DNA of 64,000 nucleotides. Source: Branchiostoma floridae. Lineage: Eukaryota > Chordata > Leptocardii > Amphioxiformes > Branchiostomatidae. The stretch covers positions 23,867,429 through 23,931,428 of the forward strand of contig NC_049988.1 of NCBI RefSeq assembly GCF_000003815.2, in the 5' to 3' direction. The notes under the pieces were generated by a model. That model worked only from the letters and a program-made list of their open reading frames with translations, had not been told where the DNA came from and made no database searches. This document shows, one piece after another, positions 55,801 through 64,000 of the stretch. The number at the start of each line of letters is the position of its first letter. Position 1 is the stretch's first letter. Position numbers and translations under genes: made by a program.

Positions 55801-56382
55801 CGAAACATATATATTTTTTAACTGCAAAGCACGACAAACAGAAGAACAAAACAACACCGTTAACTTCTTGAACAAGTTAAACTGTAAATTCCAACACAAA
55901 AATTGGACTCACCCAAATTTTTCACCGTTAATAGTTTTTTTTGCCGGTGCATAACACCGGCTTAGAAGCGAAAGAAGCCGTTCATTCAACGGTTTGGTTT
56001 GCATGGATGCATGGATGGATCAGTTAAATTAACCAAACTATTCTTATAGCCCTTCTATACGCACTATTATGCAATGGAGTTAGTGTCCGAGCGGTCTACG
56101 CGCTGGGTGGATATAGCGATTTGCTTTTGCTTTTTCTTTGTTAGACAAATCCCATGTAATGTTTTTTTTAATAGAAGACAGACCAATTCAGAAATTCGAT
56201 GTTTAAAAACTCTTTTTTCATGTGATTTTGTTTAACATCCAGGCTTTTTCCAAAATACACACCGGCCAGCTTTTTTCAGAAGCTTTCATGTTAGTTAAAC
56301 ATTTATTTTTTGCTTGCAATCATCTAGATTTAACTGGTCTACTTATTCTTTTCTAATGTTTTTCTATTTCATTAGGTTTGAC

Positions 56383-57294
56383 ATGGCAGAAGCAAATAGT
56401 AGGTCTCCTACTGCTGTTCTCCAGAACGTCTGTGATGGGTCTCCTACTGGGGTTTTGTGTGTCAGGGATGCAAGCACAGCCACTTCGGCCAGTCAACCGC
56501 AATCAGACACCGATGCAAAACCCTACATATGCGATGAGTGTGGATACAGGACGGCTCGAAAATCTGACTTATCTCAACATATCAGAACTCATACTGGAGA
56601 AAAAGCCTACAAGTGTGACCAGTGTGACTATTCTGCTGCACATAAATCCGACTTGAGCCGACATCTAACCATGCATACTGGTGAAAAGTCCTACATGTGT
56701 GGGGAGTGTGGGTACAGGGCAGCTCGGAAATTTTATTTATCCGAACACATGAGAATTCATACCGGTGAAAAACCCTACAAGTGTGACCAGTGTGACTATT
56801 CTACTTCACGAAAATTCAGTTTGGACCAACATCTAGTCAAACATACTGGTGAAAAACCCTATTCGTGTGACCAGTGTGACTATTCTGCTGCAAGAAAGTC
56901 CACCTTCAAGCAACATCTAGCCAAGCACGCTGGTGATAAGCCCTACATGTGTGGGGAGTGTGGGTACAGGTCAACTCTGAAGTCTACCTTATCCCGACAT
57001 ATGAAAACTCATACCGGTTACAAACCTTACAGATGTGACCAGTGTGACTATTCTACTGCGCAAAAAGCCAACTTGGACAGACATCTAGCCAAACACACCG
57101 GTGATAAACCCTACATGTGTGGGGACTGTGGGTACAGGACAGCTTGGCAGTCTGAATTATCCCGACATATGAGAACTCATACTGGTGAAAAGCCCTACAA
57201 GTGTGACCAGTGTGACTATTCTGCAGCACATAAAGCCAACTTGGTTAGTCACCAAGCAAAGCACACAGGAGATAAATCCTACATGTGTGGGTAG
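56383..57294 (+). CDS. C2H2 zinc-finger protein, gene C (3' end cut by a stop)
   Basis: Predicted nuclear DNA-binding protein of 303 aa. An acidic/Ser-rich N-terminus of ~50 residues (with NVCDGSP) is followed by nine complete C2H2 fingers of CX2CX12HX3H form joined by HTGEKPY-type linkers, then a tenth that ends at MCG and a TAG where relatives have GAG (MCGECGYR). Fingers mostly alternate CGECGYR and CDQCDYS types. I start at MAEAN (56383): ATTAG/GTTTGAC just before it looks like a 3' splice site, and the paralogue has the same FDMAE context after ATTAAG. The frame is open upstream to 56314 but the hydrophobic extension is not conserved. No KRAB, BTB or SCAN domain is seen. The target is unknown. 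Confidence 0.88.
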   Translation: MAEANSRSPTAVLQNVCDGSPTGVLCVRDASTATSASQPQSDTDAKPYICDECGYRTARKSDLSQHIRTHTGEKAYKCDQCDYSAAHKSDLSRHLTMHTGEKSYMCGECGYRAARKFYLSEHMRIHTGEKPYKCDQCDYSTSRKFSLDQHLVKHTGEKPYSCDQCDYSAARKSTFKQHLAKHAGDKPYMCGECGYRSTLKSTLSRHMKTHTGYKPYRCDQCDYSTAQKANLDRHLAKHTGDKPYMCGDCGYRTAWQSELSRHMRTHTGEKPYKCDQCDYSAAHKANLVSHQAKHTGDKSYMCG

Positions 57295-57640
57295 CGTGGG
57301 TACAGGACACCTCTAAAGTCTGACTTAGTAAACTATATGAGAACCCATACTGGGTAACCGCACAAACGTGACCAGTGTGACTATTCTGCTGCACAGATGT
57401 CCAACTTGAACAAACATCTAGCCAAACACACGATGAGAAGCCCTACATGTGTGGGTACAGAGCAGCTCATCAAAAGTGTCACTTATCCAATCATATGAGA
57501 ACTCAAACCGGTGAAAACCCTACAAATGTGACCAGTGTGACTATTCTGCAGCAAAAAAATCCAACTTGAACATACTTTGTAAAAAAAACACTACATGTGT
57601 GAGGATTATGATTTCGGGACACCTAAGAAACCTCCTTTCT
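57295..57640 (+). pseudogene. Decayed zinc fingers after gene C
   Basis: Recognisable finger DNA continues past the stop: GTGACCAGTGTGACTATTCT occurs twice and ACATCTAGCCAAACACAC once, but with stops, a lost G in ACACGATGAGAAGCC and other indels. It ends with a TACATGTGTGAGGATTATGA segment that matches the C-terminus of gene D, so the ancestral gene was about three fingers longer. Confidence 0.85.
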
Positions 57641-59940
57641 CCGAACGGATATCGTACCAGTGTTGTATGTTGCCTGGATTTAGTAAACACTCATGGTAAA
57701 CTCTGATTGCGTAAGGTCAAACCTGATGAAACATATTAAAAGAATGGTAGAATTCTCATATTTCCGGAAAGCGAATTTGACTTGACTTATGTTGGGTGTC
57801 GCGCCTCCCCTGCCACCCGAACGATTGTAGTAGCCCAGAAGACTCTGTTGAGCATCGCCATCCTCCAGACCCGACTCAGAACATCTCCCTTCTCAGAACA
57901 GCTAATTTATTACACTTAAAAGGTGTTAAATTTTTTTATAATGATTCAGTGCTGAAAATTTACTGAATTTTGTGGTACTCTTTTTTTCCTCCTCTTAGGA
58001 AAAAAATAGGAGCGAGTAAACTGAAATTATACAACATTCTTGTTATTAGTGAGAACTTTAGAATGACGTATACTTTTATTAAGACCTATTTCAAACTGGC
58101 GTGCCCTTATGTAAACTACAGCGCAATCCAAGCATCCAGTGCGTGCCGGCGAAGCCGTAGTCTGTCTGTATAACTATTGTTATCGTTATATTTTTTATTG
58201 TTATAAACATATTAATGAATCATTGTTAAACATGTTGCTCACAAAGTTTGCTATTTATAAGATTCAAATCAGGCTACAAGGAGGACTGTTATGCGTATTG
58301 TCTATTAAACCAGTATACTGTAAATACTGTAACGTTATACGGAATAAAACAGCCATGTGATAATAATTCGACGCCTGTAGTTCTATTCCAATATTCGAGA
58401 ATAAACCATACTAATTTGTGCATATGCTGTGATGATGTGATCAGTAATTGCCCCAGGTACAGCATATGGCCTCCTTCGGTCAATATTGACCATGGTAAAA
58501 TCTTAATTGAGGTCCAGCATAGGACTGTAGGTTTTGAATGAATGAATGGTTCATTTGATCATTGTAATCAGATTAAAAAAGGACCTCGCAGGCTGTATAC
58601 TTTTGTATACGTTTTTTTACACATAGATGCATAAAATAATTTAATTAAGTAGGTTTATGATAAAGGTTTAATGACCAGCCCAGAGGTGCTTCGCTCACTC
58701 GGTGGATTTATTCGTTTTTATAGCAAATGAGCGGCCTTATGATACCATCTACATATATAGGTGGGTTATTAACTAAACTAACTTATTTGAGACAAAAGTT
58801 TTTCTTTGATACTATAATGAATTTTCAAAAGTTATATTTGTCCTTTAATATTTGTACTCACTTTGGCTACCTGCCTATGGCATTGGCTGCAATTACACCA
58901 GACACATAAGAAGATTATAGATTTCATTTTGAAACGAAAATTTCCGTGGATAATATTCGCAACATTGAAATCATGGCCTGTTAAGCCTGAATACCATCAG
59001 GAAGGTAGTCCGCTCCGAAGTCTATCATACACTATGTACAGTCGCTTCTCTGCATTGGAGCTAACTACTAACCGGATGGTTCCCAGGCTAATGGTCTGTC
59101 AAATCTTTTAAAAATCTTATCTACTGTATTGTTAATCAACATTTCTCCCTTCTGGGTATGAACATTCCTCCCTGTTGGATTTAATTCTGATTGGTGAATC
59201 TTCTGTGAACTCTCCTGTGTTAATTGTAGCAATGTACCAATGGTTTTCTATGTTACGGCGTCATGAACAATATGAAATTGGACCTTCTGATTGGTCAACG
59301 TCAGCTGGCTTTATGATAATATACAGCTTAACACCTTGTGGAATGTAAAGACAAAATGGAAGTAGAAAGAGAGGCAAAACTGCAGCACGGGGAAGGAGAA
59401 TAGAACACACGAGAGCTGAGGACGTACATACGAGAGAAGAAGAAAGAGCTGAAAAGAGCTAGACTTAAACTACCCCAGCAAAGGCTACAACACAGCCTAG
59501 ACAGAAGCTAGACTGTGAGTTAAACATACGAGCTGTGGAGAACTGAACTGTGTAGAGTCACAAGGAGTTGTAGAGAACGATACGGAAAGGGTCACTGAAC
59601 CTTGAAAGTGGAACTCTAAAGAACTTTATTGAACTCTTGAGAGTTATGTGTACAATGCACAGAAATAGAGACGAGAAGAGACAGTTATTATGGTATGATA
59701 GATCTGATAGTGATTTTTTTAATGTCCCAATGGTCATCAGTAGACTAGACGTTTGGGGCATGGGATACCCCTGGCAGGTTCGTTCACCTGCCCTCTGAGA
59801 GATTGTAAATATGAGTACGAAATTACAACAATATAAGGATATAATTTATTTTATTTTAACATGATTGCTATGTACCACATGTTTAATGTCACGGCTTCCC
59901 CTTTGTAAATACTTCAGCTATGCAATGCTCTCCCAAGGGA
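57641..59940. other. Intergenic region between the zinc-finger genes
   Basis: No gene is recognised. It holds the dispersed repeat at 57777-57862 and an AATAAA at 58343-58348 that could end gene C transcripts. At 59340-59650 is a purine-rich stretch (GAGAGAAGAAGAAAGAGC) without coding motifs. Confidence 0.5.
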
Positions 59941-59949
59941 GGAATAAAG

Positions 59950-60022
59950 TACAAGAAAGAAAGGAGAAAGAAGAAAGAAAGAAAGAAAGAAAGAAAAAAG
60001 GAAGGAAGGAAGATAGAAAGAT
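59950..60022. repeat. GAAA microsatellite
   Basis: AAGAAAGAAAGAAAGAAAGA run, the counterpart of 54288-54490 in the duplicated block. Confidence 0.85.
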
Positions 60023-60049
60023 ATTCTAAAGTGTAATCCAAACTTGATA

Positions 60050-61200
60050 CACAATAAAGGGTAAGCAGGCACAAAATGACCTTTCACCCCACAGTATCAA
60101 GGTGACCTTTCACCCCTTGCTGCTCCAGACTGACGCGTCCATGAGGATTGTACGTACAGAGGTAATAATCATCACTGGAAGCAGGTAAGAACGAGATATG
60201 CATACAACATATCTGTATTATCATGAACTATAGGCGGTAGTGGGCATTTCTATGGTGTGTGGGCTACATTGCGCAGAAATGCAAGACTTTTTGGGCTGAC
60301 GAAAAATGGGGTGGGAGGGGGGCATCTTTACTGGTACCTTCACGGAAACAAAGGAAAACATTTGGTTTTTGCTCCGCTTCTTTTACTTCCTCTTCATAGA
60401 TCTTCTTTTTATCCTAACAAGGTATATAAACAGACAGCTCGCGCCGTGGTTACCAAACAAATACGGCTGTCACCATGGTAACTGGAGGTGTAGCAGACAC
60501 CCTGTGGTGTTCGGTTACACGTAACGTTAGCAAGTATCAGGACAAAGCTCGAGGGGCTGAATTATGAATGTGTTTGTGTAAGACTAAAAAGATGCAGATC
60601 TCTTGTTAAAAACGTCTAGTCTACCCGACAGGCACCCGACATTGCCCGATGAATCAACTCAAGATGCCGCTGGGGTCATTTAGGTCATTGGGAGAGTCTA
60701 CTGTAATATGGGTAGAACTAGCTGATGCCACTTCGCAAGGAAAAAAAGTATTTTACTTGTAATGCAATGTGTTATTTTTGTGCGTATTATAAGTAAAGAG
60801 CGAGGCTACTCAGTGTGTCAATAGCCAAAACAGGCTGTTGACACACTGAGCCGAAAACAGGCTATTCACTCAGTCAATAACTCACTTTTTTCCTTGAAGA
60901 GTTGCATTTTTCTTCCATGGCTAGGGTAGAACTTTTAATGACGGGTGATTCGCAATAAGTTGTATGCAATCACGAAAGGCTTGGAGCTAAGTTGACCAAG
61001 CTGTAAATTTTATGACGATAGAAAAAAAGCAAATCCTTTCTTGGGAATAAATTGCTATCGTATCATATTTGTCACCGCCTGTCACTTTAGAGTGAACGTG
61101 GCTAGTATATTCAAAGCATACATATTGCAAAACACGACAAACATAAAAAAAAATCACCGTTAATAGTTCTTGAACTAGTTAAACTGTAAACACCAGAGGA
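60050..61200 (+). repeat. Right copy of the duplicated 5' flank of the zinc-finger genes
   Basis: Aligns with 54800-55900 as listed there. GGAAGCAG/GTAAGA at 60184/60185 is a better donor than its partner and may end a non-coding first exon of gene D. A hairpin (CTCAGTGTGTCAATAGCC and GGCTGTTGACACACTGAG, 60809-60850) is present only in this copy, so it was inserted after the duplication or lost from the other copy. Confidence 0.8.
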
Positions 61201-61822
61201 GTTGGTTGGTCGAGGAATGCAGTTTGCAACCTAAGGTGTGTTTTCTGTCTATTTGGCCAGTTTCTACTATTTTTCCAGCGACCTGGGGAGCCTGTTAGAG
61301 GCTAATTTTTCAGCTTCAGTGAATAAAGTGGCAAAACAGATCTTTACATTTAACTAGAAAAACAGACATATCAAAGTCAACTCATATGCAAATTATGTTT
61401 GGATAAATCAGTTAGCATATTGGGATTGTCTTTAAATATTGTTTACCTGTACATAAATGTCTAACCTCCATGGAAAAATTTAGGCTTATCGATGTTATTT
61501 AGAATTATTTTTCTTAACTTTCCAAGAACTGATGATATTTTGATGTGTGTAAACGTTTTCTAATGTCAGGTAATAATGGATAAAAGCTACTTGCAATGGG
61601 TGGTGCACGTTTAGAGTTTAAACTTGCACTGGGCAATCAAAGTTGACATGCACAAACTTTCATATGCATGTGGTATTTTGAGCTCTTAGCGTCTAACCAT
61701 AAATAACCTGACGTTATTCTGGACCGTGTTAAGGTAAACATTATTTGTTTGTTTGTTATCTATCTATTTTTAATGGCTCCGTTTCTTCTTTTCTAATAGC
61801 TTCCTATTCCATTAAGTTCGAC

Positions 61823-62836
61823 ATGGCAGAGGGAGGTAATGGGTCTCCTACCACTGTTTCTCAGAATTTCTGTGATGGGTCTCCTACTGCTGTTCCTCAG
61901 AACGTCTGTGATGGGTCTCCAATTGGATTTCTATGTGACCGGGATACAAGTAAAACCACAGACCAGCCAACAGCGAGCAAAACATGTTCAGTCTCTCAAC
62001 CGGAAGCAAACACTGGTGACAAACCCTATATGTATGGGGAGTGTGGGTTAAAGACAAGTAAGAAGTCTCATTTATCTGCAAAACCCTACATATGCGATGA
62101 GTGTGGACACAGGACGGTTCGAAAATCTGACTTATCTCAACATATGAGAACTCATACTGGTGACAAACCCTACAAGTGTGACCAGTGTGACTATTCTGCA
62201 GCAAAGAAATGCCATTTGAAATATCATCTAGCCAATCACACCGGTGATAAGCCCTACATGTGTGGGGAGTGTGGGTACAGAACAACTCAAAAGTGCAACT
62301 TAACCCAACACATGAGAACTCATACCGGAGAAAAGCCCTACAAGTGTGACCAGTGTGACTATTCTGCTGCACGGAAACACCATTTGGACCAACATCTAGC
62401 CAAACATACTGGTGATAAGCCCTACATGTGTGGGGAGTGTGGGTACAGAGCAGCTCGGAAGTCTGACTTATCCATACATATGAGAACTCATACTGGAGAA
62501 AAACCCTACAAGTGTGACCAGTGTGATTATTCTGCTACAAAGAAATGCAATTTGCATTATCATTTAGCCAAACACACTGGGGACAAACCCTACATGTGTG
62601 GGGAGTGTGGGTACAGGACAGTTCTCAAGTCTGACTTAGCCAAACATATGACAACTCATACCGGTGAAAAACCCTACAAGTGTGACCAGTGTGACTATTC
62701 TGCTGCGCTGAAATCCAGCTTGGACAGACATCTAGCCATGCACACTGGTGATAAGCCCTACATGTGCGGGGAGTGTGGGTACAGGACAGTTCGGAAGTCT
62801 CATTTATCCCGACATATGAGAAATCCATACCGGTGA
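61823..62836 (+). CDS. C2H2 zinc-finger protein, gene D (frameshifted 3' end)
   Basis: Paralogue of gene C, its start 5.44 kb downstream. The N-terminus from MAEGG repeats a short motif (GSPTTVSQNFCDGSPTAVPQ and a third partial copy), then a degenerate finger (KPYMYGECG with the first Cys lost) and eight complete C2H2 fingers strictly alternating CDQCDYSA and CGECGYR types. The ninth finger is cut short: HMRNPYR and a stop replace HMRTHTG because one extra base lies in AGAAATCCAT (about 62821-62826) relative to the AGAACTCAT of all sister fingers. The start at 61823 is chosen from the ATTAAG/TTCGACATGG splice-acceptor context shared with gene C. Predicted nuclear DNA-binding protein; target unknown. 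The extra base may be real or an assembly or allele error. Confidence 0.88.
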   Translation: MAEGGNGSPTTVSQNFCDGSPTAVPQNVCDGSPIGFLCDRDTSKTTDQPTASKTCSVSQPEANTGDKPYMYGECGLKTSKKSHLSAKPYICDECGHRTVRKSDLSQHMRTHTGDKPYKCDQCDYSAAKKCHLKYHLANHTGDKPYMCGECGYRTTQKCNLTQHMRTHTGEKPYKCDQCDYSAARKHHLDQHLAKHTGDKPYMCGECGYRAARKSDLSIHMRTHTGEKPYKCDQCDYSATKKCNLHYHLAKHTGDKPYMCGECGYRTVLKSDLAKHMTTHTGEKPYKCDQCDYSAALKSSLDRHLAMHTGDKPYMCGECGYRTVRKSHLSRHMRNPYR

Positions 62837-63227
62837 CAAACCCTACAAGTATGACCAGTGTGACTATTCTGCTGCACAGATGTCCACCTTGAACAAACAT
62901 CTAGCCAAACACACTGGTGAAAAGCCCTACATGTGTGGGGAGTGTGGGTACAGAGCTACTCAAAAGGTTCATTTAGCCAAACATATGAGAACCCATACAG
63001 GTGACAAACCCTACAAATGTGACCAGTGTAACTATTCTTCAGCAACGAAATCCAACTTGAACAACCATTGTAAAACACACTACATGTGTGAGGATTATGA
63101 TCTCGGGACTAAGAAACCTCCTTTATCCGAATCGTGTTGTATGTTGTCTAGCTGTAGTAAACACTCATTGTTTATTGTTTATTGTTCATTAATTCCTTTA
63201 GTTGTTAACATTCAATGCAACAACTAA
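62837..63227 (+). pseudogene. Out-of-frame 3' continuation of zinc-finger gene D
   Basis: After the one-base shift the next frame is open to 63227. It has one finger with Cys replaced by Tyr (KPYKYDQC), two intact fingers (MCGECGYRATQ, KCDQCNYSSAT) and a short tail with CKTHYMCEDYDLG. The end CEDYDLGTKKPPLSE matches decayed sequence behind gene C. If the shift is an error, this is the true C-terminus of gene D. Confidence 0.85.
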
Positions 63228-64000
63228 TCTTCCAGGAGTAATACACATAATACTTGGAAACATACAGTTTGCAACATACACACATACAACATGTCAATAA
63301 AAATCATTAAACAAAACGCATGTGCCTTATCCAAAAATCATTGTAAACTGTAAATGCGTAGGGGCGACAGAAATCTTCTACTAGTAGCTTAATTGTCATA
63401 CGTGTATGCAAAACGCCTGCAAGAAGACTGCACGTCCTATTCCGAAATTTGAGAATAAGCCATCTCGCAGTTACGAGCGTGCACATGCTGTAGTGATGTC
63501 AACTATTTTCAAAGCTCTTTCCTGACTAATGAACATTCCTAAAGTCTGTATAGCTGTTTACCACGGGAACAGTGATTTTCTGCACAGATATGGACTCATA
63601 ATTTTTGTCATTGTTAGTGCACAGGTTAAGGACGCATATAATGTTTATATTTTTGTATAACTTTTAAACAATAAATATTTACTGATGGGAATATAGTCGA
63701 CGTTTTGTTCTTTTCTGTTTGACGTCCAATTTGTGTCATGAAAACTTATATGAAAACATCAGCTTTGGGGGACTTCTCAGCAAAACACAAATCACTACAT
63801 TCATCGCATTTAATGCAAAAGAATCTATTTTCAAAAACCTCGAATATAAAGACTTACCCGGCAACATCATAAGTTGAAGGGGCTGCCAACATGTCTAGAG
63901 ATAAATAAATAAATAAATAATGGAAAATTTGATTATGTTTTTGAAAGAAAGACGCAACATCTGATTACTACTTGTTCATGGCGTTAGATACTAGTATGAC
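63228..64000. other. 3' flank of zinc-finger gene D
   Basis: AATAAA occurs at 63296-63301 and 63670-63675; either could end the transcript. Nothing else is recognised up to the window edge apart from an AAATAAATAAAT run near 63902. Confidence 0.5.

Noticed and set aside
61884-62900. Minus-strand open frames opposite zinc-finger gene D
   Set aside because: Antisense shadows of the regular C2H2 array; they contain no zinc-finger spacing of their own.

Overview
The window is eukaryotic DNA from an intron-rich invertebrate, most likely an amphioxus (Branchiostoma). This is inferred from: zinc-finger arrays alternating a CGECGYR-type and a CDQCDYSAA-type finger; metazoan ion-channel genes with small exons; a dense load of MITE-like foldback elements and tRNA-derived SINEs; and many short tandem duplications. 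No bacterial, phage or CRISPR features are present.

Layout. 1-11.8 kb: no recognisable gene; minisatellites, nested MITEs, SINE pieces. 11.8-12.6 kb (minus): a two-pore-domain (K2P) potassium channel gene broken by a 100-N assembly gap. 12.6-18.6 kb: intergenic, repeat-rich. 18.7-21.9 kb (minus): a second, complete four-exon K2P gene (456 codons plus stop) whose third exon has a partial duplicate in the intron. 24.4-30.4 kb (plus): nicotinic acetylcholine receptor (nAChR) alpha-type subunit gene A, complete except for its signal-peptide exon. 35.0-52.1 kb (plus): nAChR alpha-type gene B, complete from signal peptide to stop (465 aa, six exons), with an 11.6 kb first intron. 54.3-63.2 kb (plus): two tandemly duplicated C2H2 zinc-finger genes, both broken at the 3' end with decayed fingers downstream.

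The channel genes are functionally related at the level of membrane excitability (leak K+ channels beside ligand-gated cation channels), but nothing in the sequence shows co-regulation.

The most unusual property is that almost every exon region of the two nAChR genes carries a tandem array of exon fragments. Five arrays repeat a 3' splice site plus the first part of an exon, one repeats the last ~57 nt of an exon with its 5' splice site, and single partial copies occur elsewhere. Each array holds two to eight partial copies beside one intact exon. Linkers are often (TTTG)n. The neighbouring K2P gene has the same kind of duplicate. Small tandem duplications of 100-350 bp are also common in the intergenic DNA, and two of them preserve an empty site that dates and defines a MITE insertion.
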